DNA of 64,000 bases, from NCBI RefSeq assembly GCF_000426245.1, contig NZ_AUEZ01000036.1:1-64000 (forward strand), in the 5' to 3' direction. Positions 1 through 8,311 of this stretch are shown here, in pieces. The DNA is from Bradyrhizobium sp. Ai1a-2 (GTDB lineage Bacteria > Pseudomonadota > Alphaproteobacteria > Rhizobiales > Xanthobacteraceae). The notes beneath the pieces were generated by a model. That model was not told the DNA's origin and did not search any database. It saw nothing but the letters and a program-made list of their open reading frames with translations. The first letter of the stretch is position 1. Each line of letters begins with the position of its first letter. A program made the position numbers and the translations under genes.

Positions 1-468
1 GGCCTCGCCTACCTGCGCTCCGCCACCAACGGGCTCGCCTTCGACGTCCGTCCCGGCAACCCGACCGCCGGCGAGCCGCAGGGCTTCCTCGACGTCGCCC
101 TCATCGCCGTGCTGCAGGTCCAGGGCGAACTGCCGCTCGAATTGGTCAACCGCTGGAACGCCACCCGCCGGTTCGCGCGCCTGCAGCTCAGCCCGCCGTT
201 CCTGGCGCTGTCGCTCGACGTCTCGGTCGCCGGCGGCGTGACGCCGACCAACCTGCGGGCCCAGATCGAAATCTGGGATCACCTGGTGCAGCAGCTGGTG
301 GCCTATCTGCGCGACGAACTCGCCAACCTGGCCAAGGTCAACGACAAGGCCAAGGACAAGGCCAAGGACAAGGCCAAGACCTCGCCGGCGCAAGGCGCGG
401 CGGTGCAGACGCCCGCCGCCGATCGCGACCGCGTCGCCGAGGCCGACGTGCCCCACACGGTCCAGTAA
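1..468 (+). CDS. YbjN domain-containing protein (3' part)
   Basis: This is the C-terminal 155 codons of a gene that begins before the window; the reading frame is open from base 1 to the TAA at 466-468. The translation matches the YbjN family (putative sensory transduction regulator, PF10722) as found across Bradyrhizobium. It has a hydrophobic core around LVNRWNATRRFARLQL, then FLALSLDVSVAGGV and an amphipathic helix IWDHLVQQLVAYL. The tail is a low-complexity Lys/Asp/Ala repeat (KAKDKAKDKAK) followed by a Pro/Ala-rich end, probably disordered. The molecular role of YbjN is not established; E. coli YbjN affects motility and stress responses. The N-terminus and promoter are outside the window. 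Confidence 0.8.
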   Translation, partial: GLAYLRSATNGLAFDVRPGNPTAGEPQGFLDVALIAVLQVQGELPLELVNRWNATRRFARLQLSPPFLALSLDVSVAGGVTPTNLRAQIEIWDHLVQQLVAYLRDELANLAKVNDKAKDKAKDKAKTSPAQGAAVQTPAADRDRVAEADVPHTVQ

Positions 469-591
469 TCGCGCCAGATGCGGATCAAGGCCGCGATCCA
501 TACCAGGGGAAGCCGCACCTGAGAGGGCAATCCCGGTAGGGTGCTGGCGGTCCTGCAGGAGCCGAGAGACGACCACAACCGCCCGACCACC

Positions 592-732
592 AGAGCATTT
601 TCGGTCCTGATTGAATCAGAACCGAAACTCTAGATTCTTGTTTTGACGCGTTTTCTGCGCAGATAAGTCTACGCAATCCGCGTAAACTTGATTGCTATGC
701 GAACCGGTGTCCACTTCGCTTGAAAACGCTCT
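592..732. repeat. Dispersed palindromic intergenic repeat, long copy
   Basis: The segment starts with AGAGC and an imperfect inverted repeat (TTCGGTCCTGATT / AATCAGAACCGAA). It continues with CTCTAGATTCTTG, GCGTTTTCT and CGAACCGGTGTCCACTTCGC, and ends GAAAACGCTC. A shorter copy with the same order of blocks lies at 46778-46876, so this is a dispersed element and not a one-off terminator. This copy carries about 40 extra bases between GCGTTTTCT and CGAACCGG. Its end coincides with the stop codon of the leftward MFS gene, so it may also act as that gene's terminator. Confidence 0.75.
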
Positions 733-2143
733 ATTCGATGTCCGCTTCGTATCGGATGCCTCGATCCGACTGCGCGAGATTGGCTCGCTCGCTACTGGTC
801 ATGGTCCGGGTCGAGGGGGCAGCGGAGCGACGGCGATTTAAGTGCGTGAGCATCAACAGGCAGGCGGCGACAGTCACGAAGTTCATGCCGATGATGTAGT
901 AGATGAAGGAAAGTTTTTCGCCTGTGGAAGCGATGATCCAGGTGAACACGATCTGGGCTGTGCCTCCGAACAGGGTTATGGCAAGAGCCATCGAGATGGC
1001 AAACCCGGTGCCGCGAATCTGAGCTGGAAACGCGTTCAGGACGAGAAGGGCGGGTGCGATGCTCCCAACTGCGTGCAAAGCCATCAAGACGACGATAACC
1101 GCCAAAAGGACAGTTGGCGAACCGCTGGACGAGGCGATGCTCAGCGCGGGATACATCAGCAGTACCATGGCGAGCCGCGGCGCGAACGCAAGACGCATCA
1201 CCCCGAACCTGTCGGCCAGTAGGCCGCCTATCAACGCGAACACTATTCCGGTCACACCCGTGGCAAAGATTATCGTCATCGCGACTTGCTGTGAGTAGTG
1301 CAGCACGGCGGTCGCGTAAGTGGCCGCGTAGAGAAAGAAGTACTGAGTAATCGTAATGCCGGACACCACCAGGATGCCCAGCGCAGCGAGCTGCCATTCG
1401 CGACGCAGCGTGATCGACAGGATGGTGGACATGCTTGCGCGAGGCTGATCCTGCGACAACGTCTCGTGCAATCGCTTGCGGATATAAATGCCGAACGGCG
1501 CAATCAGGATACCTATCAGGAAGGCTATTCTCCACCCCCATTGCTCCACCGCGGTCTTGGGCAGGAGAGCAGCGATCGAAAGGCCGACTGCACCGGACAT
1601 GACAGCAGACAAACCTTGACTGGCAAATTGGAAGCTCGCGAAGAAGCCCTTCCTTCCGATCGGCGCCATTTCCGTCAGGAAGATGGTTGAGGGAGCCAAC
1701 TCACCACCAACCGAGAAGCCTTGAACGAGACGGGCAAGGACCAGAAGGATCGGCGCCGCCATTCCTATCTGCCCATAGCCCGGAACCAGGCCGATCATGC
1801 CGGTGGCAAAGGCCATCAGCCCGATCGTCAGCGTCATTGCTGATTTCCTGCCGTAGCGATCGCTATACGCACCGAGCAGCACGGCGCCGAGAGGGCGGAT
1901 GACGAAGCCAATCCCGTAGGTGGAGAAAGACAGGATGAGGCCGGTCATCGGGTCTTGCGTCGGGAAGAATGCGCGGCCGAGGACAGGTGCGAAAGCCGCG
2001 TAGACGATGAAGTCGTAGAACTCGAGAGCGTTTCCCAGGACGACGGCAGGAATTTTCCGCAGCTGCGTAGTCATTGTGCGGCGAGCATCGGGCGAAGCAT
2101 CGAGGCGCGTGTTTGCACCATGCGCGTGGTCCAGGTCTTTCAT
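731..2143 (-). CDS. MFS transporter, metabolite:H+ symporter (MHS) type
   Basis: A 470-residue inner-membrane protein with about 12 hydrophobic segments, the usual length for the MHS branch of the major facilitator superfamily (KgtP, ProP and citrate carriers). Family marks include GNALEFYDFIVYAAFAPVLG in the first helix, the loop motif GAYSDRYGRKSAM after helix 2, RLVQGFSVGGELAPS in helix 4 and GWRIAFLIG after helix 6. It probably imports a carboxylate or zwitterion with protons; the substrate cannot be read. An internal ATG at residue 24 (MTTQLRKIP) is also possible, because neither start has a strong Shine-Dalgarno. It lies 18 bp downstream of the CapA-like gene on the same strand and is probably co-transcribed with it. 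Confidence 0.85.
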   Translation of the reverse strand: MKDLDHAHGANTRLDASPDARRTMTTQLRKIPAVVLGNALEFYDFIVYAAFAPVLGRAFFPTQDPMTGLILSFSTYGIGFVIRPLGAVLLGAYSDRYGRKSAMTLTIGLMAFATGMIGLVPGYGQIGMAAPILLVLARLVQGFSVGGELAPSTIFLTEMAPIGRKGFFASFQFASQGLSAVMSGAVGLSIAALLPKTAVEQWGWRIAFLIGILIAPFGIYIRKRLHETLSQDQPRASMSTILSITLRREWQLAALGILVVSGITITQYFFLYAATYATAVLHYSQQVAMTIIFATGVTGIVFALIGGLLADRFGVMRLAFAPRLAMVLLMYPALSIASSSGSPTVLLAVIVVLMALHAVGSIAPALLVLNAFPAQIRGTGFAISMALAITLFGGTAQIVFTWIIASTGEKLSFIYYIIGMNFVTVAACLLMLTHLNRRRSAAPSTRTMTSSERANLAQSDRGIRYEADIE

Positions 2144-2161
2144 GGCGGTTTATCCGATCGA

Positions 2162-3475
2162 TCAGATGGCGAGGGTGGCCATGCCGGTGCCAATCTTGAG
2201 GTGGGTGGCGAATGGTTCGGACAGGCTGGCAAACCGGTTCAGGATGCGTTCGGCCGTTTCTCCCGCCGCAAGTCGGGGACGGCCTCGGAGATGTCTCTTT
2301 TCGCCAAGACCGAGCGAAACGGGATAGAGCTCGAGGCTGGACAGCCGTCCGTCGCTGAAGCTGCAGATCGGTACCACCGTTTCCCAGAAGCGGCTGTCAG
2401 CCGGAAAGCTCTTGCGATCAGAATCGGTGCGTTGCTTGAAGACCATGCCCGGCGTCAGCGTCGGATCGACGCGGAACCGCTCGTAGGCATCGGAGGGCAG
2501 GCGTGACACCAGTTCATTCTGGCCAACGAAGTTGCCAAGGCTGTAGAAGATCGGGCAGCCCTGGTAGATCTCCATGCCGCGCAGCAGATGCGGACCATGC
2601 CCGACCACGAGGTGCGCGCCTTCGTCGATCATGCGATGCGCGAAAGCAGGGAGGAACTCGGCGGGATCTTCCACGTCCTCGCCATACTCATGGGCATGGA
2701 AGCTCACCATCACCAGATCGCTGAGCTCGCGGGCCTCGCGGACCCAACGCGCAATGGCTTCGACATCGCCGGACTTGGCGCTCATGCGGATTGCCGGCCG
2801 CTCCGCTGCGCGAAAGCGCATCTTCTCGAACTCGACCACGTTGGGGTCTTCCGGCGGAAAGCCGAACCCGAGCTGGATGATCTTCTGGCGCAAGCGTTCC
2901 AGGCCAAGCTGCTCGGAGATTTCGACGAGCGAGGCAAGTTGCTGCGGCGTGACTTCGTATACCTTGGAATGACGCAGGGGATTGAGACCCGGTCGACCCG
3001 GCAAGTCGGGGCGCTGTGCGCTCGCCTCCTGGCCGTTCGCGAAGGTTGCCGAGCAAGAGATCAGGGCCGCAGTTCCATTCGGATGCGTGTGGTAAACGGG
3101 ACGTCGTGCTTCTTCGAGATTGCGCCCCACGCCGGCATAGCTGAGACCCCGATTCTCCATGGCCTCGATCGCCCGGAGCAATCCGGAGATGCCGTAATCG
3201 AGGCAGTGGTTGGTTGCCATCGCGAAGAGATCGAAGCCGGCGTCGGTCAGCTCATCCAACACCCATGCGGGCGCGCCAAAATGCGTTCCGCCGCTTTCGA
3301 GGACAGGGTCTCCGACGAAATCATTCGGAAGGACCTCGAGATTTGTGAAGGCGATATCGGCATTTCGGATCAGATCGAAAAGCGGCCGTACTGTCGCGTC
3401 TTCACGTGTCAGTAGCCGCCGCTCGACGATGCTGTCTCCAGACAAGGCGACGCGAAGTTTGGATCCGTTCGTCAT
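2162..3475 (-). CDS. CapA family protein (metallophosphatase fold)
   Basis: A 437-residue protein of the CapA / poly-gamma-glutamate synthesis family (PF09587), a calcineurin-like metallophosphatase fold. Expected metal and phosphate site motifs appear in order: SGDSI near residue 13, FTNLEV, ATNHCLDYG, VSFHAHEYGE, VVGHGPHLLRG and FYSLGNFVG. There is no signal peptide, unlike membrane-anchored CapA, so it is probably cytoplasmic. No other capsule or PGA genes are nearby. The ATG is preceded by GAGG at good spacing. The MFS gene follows after 18 bp, so the pair may handle one substrate, but its identity is unknown. Confidence 0.8.
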   Translation of the reverse strand: MTNGSKLRVALSGDSIVERRLLTREDATVRPLFDLIRNADIAFTNLEVLPNDFVGDPVLESGGTHFGAPAWVLDELTDAGFDLFAMATNHCLDYGISGLLRAIEAMENRGLSYAGVGRNLEEARRPVYHTHPNGTAALISCSATFANGQEASAQRPDLPGRPGLNPLRHSKVYEVTPQQLASLVEISEQLGLERLRQKIIQLGFGFPPEDPNVVEFEKMRFRAAERPAIRMSAKSGDVEAIARWVREARELSDLVMVSFHAHEYGEDVEDPAEFLPAFAHRMIDEGAHLVVGHGPHLLRGMEIYQGCPIFYSLGNFVGQNELVSRLPSDAYERFRVDPTLTPGMVFKQRTDSDRKSFPADSRFWETVVPICSFSDGRLSSLELYPVSLGLGEKRHLRGRPRLAAGETAERILNRFASLSEPFATHLKIGTGMATLAI

Positions 3476-3659
3476 AAAGGCCTCAATTGACCGGGAGGGG
3501 GCGCTTGAGAGCGCTACAGGGTCATGTATGGGCGCCCGTGTTACGCAACATTGTCCGGTTCAAAAATTCGCGTTACGTCGGTAACCCGCGATTGCGCTGT
3601 CGTGCGGGCCGCGGTCGCGGGAAAAAAGAGCGTGCCACCATCATGAGCGAAGTGTTGAT

Positions 3660-3692
3660 GGTGGGCACGGCGCAAGTGCGCCTTTGCCCACC
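3660..3692. repeat. Small GC-rich inverted repeat
   Basis: Arms GGTGGGCACGGCGC (3660-3673) and GCGCCTTTGCCCACC (3678-3692) form an imperfect hairpin with a four-base loop. It is followed by CTACGGCTCCGC. Hairpins of this type are common between genes in Bradyrhizobium and Rhodopseudomonas. Confidence 0.6.
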
Positions 3693-3763
3693 CTACGGCT
3701 CCGCTGTTTGACATTTGAATCGGAAACCATCCTCACGTCGTCCCGGGCGCAGGGACGACAGTC

Positions 3764-3848
3764 GTAGGATGGGTAGAGCGGAGCGAAACCCATCATTCGC
3801 ACGGCTTGCTCCATCGCGATGGGTTTCGCTGCGCTCTACCCATCCTAC
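3764..3848. repeat. 31-bp near-perfect inverted repeat
   Basis: The left arm 3764-3794 starts GTAGGATGGGTAGAGCG. The right arm 3818-3848 ends GCTCTACCCATCCTAC. They are complementary at 30 of 31 positions around a 23-base loop. This matches a dispersed rhizobial palindromic element better than a terminator, since it is not at a gene end and no T-run follows. Confidence 0.75.
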
Positions 3849-3984
3849 AGGGCGGCTGCTCGACAATTGAATCGGAGTTCATTGCGGGTGCAGCGGCCTG
3901 TCCGCGTCTTCCTTCCCTCCTCGAAGATCGTCTCTTCGTCCGGCCCTGGCGTCAGCGACACCGGCGCACTAGATACTCCTGACC

Positions 3985-4791
3985 ATGCAAGACCGCGCGC
4001 TCGAGGACTTCATCAACCGCCATTCACGCCTGTTCGTCCTGACGGGGGCAGGCTGTAGCACAAATTCCGGCATCCCGGACTATCGCGATAGCGACGGCAA
4101 GTGGAAGCGGACGCCGCCGGTAACCTACCAGGCCTTCATCCATGAACACGCGACCCGGCAGCGCTATTGGGCACGAAGTCTGATCGGATGGCGGAGGTTT
4201 GGCCGCGCATTGCCTAACGATGCTCACCATGCGCTGGCCCAGTTGGAAGCGAAGGGACGAAGCAAAATTCTCCTGACCCAAAATGTCGACGGGCTTCACC
4301 AGGTCGCTGGCAGCAAGCAGGTCATCGACCTGCATGGACGGCTTGATATGGTCCGCTGCCTGGGATGCGCGTCGACGAGGCCGAGGTCGACGTTTCAGGA
4401 CGAACTGGCTGGGTTGAACGGCGCGTGGCTCGCCCTGGACGCCGCGGACGCGCCGGACGGGGACGCTGACGTTGAGAACGAGGATTTCTCGAGTTTTGTC
4501 GTACCGACTTGCCGATCGTGCGGGGGAGTTCTCAAGCCGGATGTGGTCTTCTTCGGCGAGAATGTTTCGCGCGACATCGTTGCCACCGCCAAGAGCCATC
4601 TCAACGAAGCCGACGGCATGTTGATCGTCGGTTCCTCGCTGATGGTCTATTCCGGCTTTCGGTTCGCGCAGATGGCGGCTCAAATTGGCCTGCCGATCGC
4701 GGCCGTCAATCTCGGTCGGACCCGTGCCGATCACCTGCTCACGCTGAAGATAGAAGATCGGTGCGAAGCGGCGCTTTCCTTCTTGCTGTGA
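3985..4791 (+). CDS. Sir2-family NAD-dependent protein deacylase (class II, SIRT4-like)
   Basis: A 268-residue sirtuin that would remove acyl groups from lysines with NAD+. Signature motifs are GAGCSTNSGIPDYR near residue 21 (NAD binding), LTQNVDGLHQ, the catalytic-histidine motif LHG, two zinc Cys pairs (RCLGC and TCRSC), GGVLKPDVVFFGE and GSSLMVYSG. The DYR and VFFGE forms place it with class II enzymes. The roughly 45-residue stretch between the Cys pairs is acidic. It is transcribed alone and converges on the ThuA gene. The Shine-Dalgarno is weak, but the ATG at 3985 leaves a normal N-terminus ahead of the GAG motif. Confidence 0.9.
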   Translation: MQDRALEDFINRHSRLFVLTGAGCSTNSGIPDYRDSDGKWKRTPPVTYQAFIHEHATRQRYWARSLIGWRRFGRALPNDAHHALAQLEAKGRSKILLTQNVDGLHQVAGSKQVIDLHGRLDMVRCLGCASTRPRSTFQDELAGLNGAWLALDAADAPDGDADVENEDFSSFVVPTCRSCGGVLKPDVVFFGENVSRDIVATAKSHLNEADGMLIVGSSLMVYSGFRFAQMAAQIGLPIAAVNLGRTRADHLLTLKIEDRCEAALSFLL

Positions 4792-4820
4792 GAAATCCGG
4801 CGCATGCAGGAACGACAAAG

Positions 4821-5576
4821 CTACGGTGACTTTCCGATAGACCAAAGAATGGCGTTGGTCAGGATTCGTTGAAACCGGGTGTCGCGCCATACTGAGGCCT
4901 CGTGGCCAAGCGCCGTGTAGAACACTCGTCCCTGGCCGTAAGATCGGGTCCAGGCGAGGGGCCAGCCATAGGATCGCTGGTGCACACCAGGCTTACCAAG
5001 ATCCACCGAGTCTTGATCGAGGCGCAGGAGCAGGTGTGATCCACGATGATCGAAATCTCTGATCTGGTAGATCTCGTCCTCGATTCGCAGCGTATCGCCG
5101 AGATGCGCCACCAGTGGATTGCCGGGATCGACCACCTTGACGGTCACGGCCTGATGCCATGGATGACCATCGAAGTAGCCGCCGACCAGATCAAGATAAT
5201 CCGGCCACGTGTAGAACGTGTCCGTGGCGGAATGAACACCGAGGAAACCTCCGCCGGAGCGCACAAAATCAAGAAGAGCTTCCTTTTCAGTGTCGTTCAT
5301 CGGCAGCTCTCCGGTGGTGTAGAACATCACCGCGGCATAGCGTTTGAGGTTGTCGGTTGAAAATTCGGATGTGTCTTCTGTGGCAGTGATCTCGAAAGCA
5401 CCGGAACTCCGTCCAAGCTGTGTCAGTATCGATTTGGAAAGCGGGATGACGTCGTGCCGATAACCGGCGGAGAGCGTGAAATAGAGGATGCGCGCCGGTG
5501 GGCGCTCTGCACGCACGCCGAGCGGTTGGATTGCTGCCGCGCTGCCGAGAAGCGCTATGAACTCCCGTCGCCTCAC
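4821..5576 (-). CDS. Exported ThuA-domain protein
   Basis: A 251-residue protein with a ThuA-like (trehalose-utilisation type, class I amidotransferase-like) fold. The N-terminus MRRREFIALLGSAAA is a twin-arginine (Tat) type signal, so it probably works in the periplasm. ThuA marks include LSAGYRHDVIP, VMFYTTGELPM, GGGFLGVHSATDTFY, WPDYLDLVGGYFDGHPWHQ and GRVFYTALGHEASVW. Members are often linked to sugar or glycoside breakdown, but no sugar genes are adjacent. The GTG start at 5574-5576 is chosen because GGGAGGG lies just upstream. It converges on the sirtuin gene with a 29-bp gap. Confidence 0.85.
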   Translation of the reverse strand: MRRREFIALLGSAAAIQPLGVRAERPPARILYFTLSAGYRHDVIPLSKSILTQLGRSSGAFEITATEDTSEFSTDNLKRYAAVMFYTTGELPMNDTEKEALLDFVRSGGGFLGVHSATDTFYTWPDYLDLVGGYFDGHPWHQAVTVKVVDPGNPLVAHLGDTLRIEDEIYQIRDFDHRGSHLLLRLDQDSVDLGKPGVHQRSYGWPLAWTRSYGQGRVFYTALGHEASVWRDTRFQRILTNAILWSIGKSP

Positions 5577-5895
5577 GGTCCCTCCCGAAGCCTGCCATCT
5601 TAGCCCAATATGCCTTTGGTTGCGTTTCCTTTTCGTTCACAAGGGATTTGCAGCCATAGACCGGCGTCGCGTGATGCGTTTGGCAAGACGATGTAAATCG
5701 GACGACCACCTAAAGCCTGAGGCGGGCGGTGCTGCTGTTTTGCGGTTCGATCACGAAAGCCGGATATGGACGAGACCATTGACATTATAATGGGCGCAAC
5801 GCTGCGGCCCGCGTTTGCCACACCCGACATGGGATTGTGATACAGGCTGGCTAGGGTCCGCGACACGCTTCTGAATTCTGGGGGTACGTTTGACG
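5577..5895. other. Divergent intergenic region
   Basis: This 319-bp gap lies between the leftward ThuA gene and the rightward STN-protein gene and must contain both promoters. I see no convincing gene, RNA or palindrome. TTGACA and TATAAT occur near 5780-5795, but too close together to form one promoter. Confidence 0.5.
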
Positions 5896-6612
5896 ATGAA
5901 CAGGCCGGTTGTGAGGGACCGGCGGCGGCATTTGCGCTGGGTCGTGATCTTCGGTACTGCAGTCGCCTTCATCTCCGGCAGCCTCCGCGCTGCCGATCAT
6001 CGCTTCGTGTTCGACCTCCCGGCGCAACAACTTGCATCGGCGCTGGAGACGTTCAGCGCTGTGACGGGAGTCGTCGTGCTTTATGACGGGAACTTGGCGG
6101 TGGGCCGCACCTCGGTCGAGGTGAAAGGCGAACTGTCCTCCGACGTAGCGCTCCAACGGTTGCTGAAGGGTAGCGGGCTTGTCGCGCGATACACGGCTGA
6201 CGAAGCGATCGTCATTGTGCTGGATGCTCCGGAGCCGGCGGTTGCGCGCTCATCCTCTGCCATCGCCCGGGCGGCGCTGGCGAACCGCGGCAGGGACGAG
6301 CAAAGCTATTTCAGCCTGCTGCAGGCCGGCATCGGCCGCGCCTTGTGCAGCACTGCGCGAACCAGACCGGGCGACTATCGCCTCGCCATGAAATTCTGGA
6401 TCGGCTCGGCTGGCGAGGTGATGCATCCGGTCCTGCTCAGTTCGACGAACGACCCGGACCGGGATGCGGCGATCCTTGACGCCGTGGCAGCGGCCTCGAT
6501 CGGCGAGCCGCCGCCGGCCGGGCTGACGCAGCCCTTCACGTTTGTGGTGCTGCCGCGCTCCTCCGGCATCGTCAACTGCGCCGCTGAGGTGAAAGGGCGG
6601 AGCCATGGATAA
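5896..6612 (+). CDS. Periplasmic STN-domain protein with TonB-C-like tail (VreA-like)
   Basis: A 238-residue exported protein. It has an N-terminal hydrophobic signal or anchor (about residues 14-34), then a secretin/TonB short N-terminal domain (STN) from FVFDLPAQQLASALETFSAVTG to about residue 105, including LQRLLKGSGLVARYTADEAIVIV. The C-terminal 90 residues look like a TonB C-terminal domain (MKFWIGSAGEVMHPVLL, then a polar loop, ILDAV, EPPPAG, FTFVVLP). There is no beta-barrel, so it is not a TonB-dependent receptor. STN domains of surface-signalling receptors normally contact FecR-type anti-sigma factors, and the next two genes encode such a pair. This layout resembles P. aeruginosa VreA. 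The start could also be TTG at 5890, which is closer to the GGGGG at 5880-5884. Its stop overlaps the sigma gene start by 8 bp. Confidence 0.78.
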   Translation: MNRPVVRDRRRHLRWVVIFGTAVAFISGSLRAADHRFVFDLPAQQLASALETFSAVTGVVVLYDGNLAVGRTSVEVKGELSSDVALQRLLKGSGLVARYTADEAIVIVLDAPEPAVARSSSAIARAALANRGRDEQSYFSLLQAGIGRALCSTARTRPGDYRLAMKFWIGSAGEVMHPVLLSSTNDPDRDAAILDAVAAASIGEPPPAGLTQPFTFVVLPRSSGIVNCAAEVKGRSHG

Positions 6613-7177
6613 GCTCCGCGATCCCGCCGACGAGGGCGGCGATGCGAAAGAGCGCGGCCATGACAGTGTCGGAGACGACTCCGCACTGCGGACCCTGTTC
6701 GTCAAGCGCTATGCCGATCTCACGCGCCGTCTTGCGCGGCGGCTTGGGTCGCGGGAATGGGCCGAGGACGCGCTGCACGATACTTATCTGCGGCTTGCGG
6801 GAGGCGAAAGCGTCGGAACGATCCGCAATCCGCTGGCCTATCTCTTCCGCATGGCCATCAACACCGCTCTCGACCAGCATCGCGCTGAACAGCGGCGCCT
6901 TACCAAGGCCGACATCGACGCCGTGATCAATGTCCCCGATGATGCGCCTGGACCCTTGCAGGTGGTCGAGAACCAACGGGAGATTGTCCGGCTGAGCGAC
7001 ATCATCGCAAAACTTCCGACGCGGCGGCGGGAGATCCTGCTCGCGGCGCGTGTTGACGGAATGACACGCCGCGAGATCGCCGCGCGCTTTGGAATTTCCG
7101 TGAGCATGGTCGAACAGGAGCTGCGGGCGGCGCAGGAATATTGCGCCTCGCGCTTCAAGCGGAAGACGCTCAAATGA
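6605..7177 (+). CDS. ECF sigma-70 factor, FecI/VreI type
   Basis: A 190-residue extracytoplasmic-function sigma factor. Region 2 spans about residues 29-98 (LFVKRYADLTRRLARRLGSREWAEDALHDTYLRL and NPLAYLFRMAINTALDQHR). Region 4 spans about 125-185 with the helix-turn-helix MTRREIAARFGISVSMVEQ. The sequence is closest to the FecI iron-signalling branch. It overlaps the STN gene by 8 bp, which implies translational coupling, and the FecR-type anti-sigma gene follows after 119 bp. The probable target is the giant exoprotein gene downstream, inferred from position only. The first 25 residues are polar and lie before the conserved core. Confidence 0.92.
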   Translation: MDKLRDPADEGGDAKERGHDSVGDDSALRTLFVKRYADLTRRLARRLGSREWAEDALHDTYLRLAGGESVGTIRNPLAYLFRMAINTALDQHRAEQRRLTKADIDAVINVPDDAPGPLQVVENQREIVRLSDIIAKLPTRRREILLAARVDGMTRREIAARFGISVSMVEQELRAAQEYCASRFKRKTLK

Positions 7178-7296
7178 TGCGGAGGAGCAAAATTTGTTGT
7201 GCGGCTTTGCCGGTCGAAAAACGTCTTAAGGATGAACATCAGCAGCCATGGAGATGGTTCGCCACGGGCCGGCATAGGCCTCGGGTGGAGTTATAG

Positions 7297-8268
7297 ATGG
7301 TTCGTTCTGATAACGACGATGCGCTGGATCCGCTGGAGCGTGAGGCGTACGCCTGGATCAGGCGTCTGACCTCCGGCGAAGCGACGGCCGCGGACGTGGA
7401 CGCGCTGAAGCGCTGGCGAGGCCGGAGCGCCGCTCACGCGGAAGCCTTTGTGTCCGCAAGCCGGCTGTGGGGCGCGCTGGGGCCGGCCGGCGAACACCTG
7501 CGCGAAGGGCAAAGCGCCGGTAATACCGTCCGCCGTCCACCCGTGCTGACGAGGCGCCACATGATCGGCGGTGCGCTCGCGGCCTCCGTCGCCGGTGCGA
7601 TGGTCATACGGCCGCCGTTCGGGATGTGGCCCTCCTGGTCAGAACTGCGTGCAGACTATCGCACCCAGGTTGGCGAGCAGCGCCGGATCACGGTGATGGA
7701 CGGCGTATCGATCCGGATGAACACGCGCACCAGCATTGCGCTCGGCACGAGAGACGGCGAGGCCGGCATCGAACTGGTCGCCGGGGAGGCATCGATCAGT
7801 GTTCCCGCGCCGGTGGCGCGGCCGTTCGTCGTGGAGGCAGGCGGTGGCCGCACGAGTACGCTCAATGCCAATTTCGAAATCCGCGTTCTCGACGCTTTGA
7901 CCTGCGTGACCTGCCTGCGTCAGCAGGTCGATGTCAGGTATGGACAGCGCGCGGTGACGCTGCGCGACAGGCAGCAGGTTTCCTACGGTAATGGCGTGTT
8001 GGGTGCGGTCGCGGACATCGATCCGGAAGTTGTCTCGGCGTGGACCAACGGCGTGTTGCTGTTCCGCATGACTCCGCTGTCCGACGTGGTTGCCGAGTTG
8101 AACCGCTATCGCTCGGGACGCATCGTTCTGCTGAATGCACAGCTCGGCAGCCGACCGGTGAACGGTCGCTTTCGCATCGACCGGCCCGATGACGTGCTGA
8201 CGCAGATCGAGCAAGCGTTCGGCGTCACCCGCAAGACGCTGCCCGGTGGCGTCGTGCTCCTGAGCTGA
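7297..8268 (+). CDS. FecR-family anti-sigma factor (VreR-like)
   Basis: A 323-residue inner-membrane sigma regulator. The cytoplasmic N-terminus (DPLEREAYAWIRRLTSGEAT...WRGRSAAHAEAF) is the DUF4880-type sigma-binding segment. One hydrophobic segment lies at about residues 88-105. The periplasmic part contains a FecR domain (GEQRRITVMDGVSIRMNTRTSIAL) and a C-terminal STN-like DUF4974 domain (PLSDVVAELNRYRSGRIVL). Such proteins hold the sigma factor inactive until the STN partner signals; here the partner would be the product of 5896-6612. ATG at 7297 follows GGAG at 7285-7288. The gap upstream contains GAAAAACGTC, which resembles a sequence before the giant gene. Confidence 0.9.
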   Translation: MVRSDNDDALDPLEREAYAWIRRLTSGEATAADVDALKRWRGRSAAHAEAFVSASRLWGALGPAGEHLREGQSAGNTVRRPPVLTRRHMIGGALAASVAGAMVIRPPFGMWPSWSELRADYRTQVGEQRRITVMDGVSIRMNTRTSIALGTRDGEAGIELVAGEASISVPAPVARPFVVEAGGGRTSTLNANFEIRVLDALTCVTCLRQQVDVRYGQRAVTLRDRQQVSYGNGVLGAVADIDPEVVSAWTNGVLLFRMTPLSDVVAELNRYRSGRIVLLNAQLGSRPVNGRFRIDRPDDVLTQIEQAFGVTRKTLPGGVVLLS

Positions 8269-8293
8269 CGCCGGGAAAAGCCCCCGGGCGGAA

Positions 8294-8311
8294 CTGTCAT
8301 CAAAACTTCAT
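8294..8311 (+). promoter_or_regulatory. Candidate PHO box (PhoB site)
   Basis: CTGTCATCAAAACTTCAT matches the E. coli PHO-box consensus (two 7-mers CTGTCAT 11 bp apart) at 14 of 18 positions; the first 7-mer is perfect and the second is degenerate. It lies about 100 bp upstream of the giant exoprotein start, in the gap after the anti-sigma gene. This suggests phosphate-starvation control, but one site read by eye is weak evidence. Confidence 0.4.

Larger units (their letters stand above)
3476..3984. other. Divergent intergenic region with repeats
   Basis: This 509-bp gap separates the leftward capA-like gene from the rightward sirtuin gene, so it must hold both promoters. No credible gene is seen. 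Two inverted repeats (3660-3692 and 3764-3848) occupy its middle and are listed separately. Confidence 0.6.

Noticed and set aside
8270..8290. Possible terminator after the anti-sigma gene (CCGGG...CCCGG)
   Set aside because: The stem is only about five pairs with no T-run, too weak to report as a terminator.
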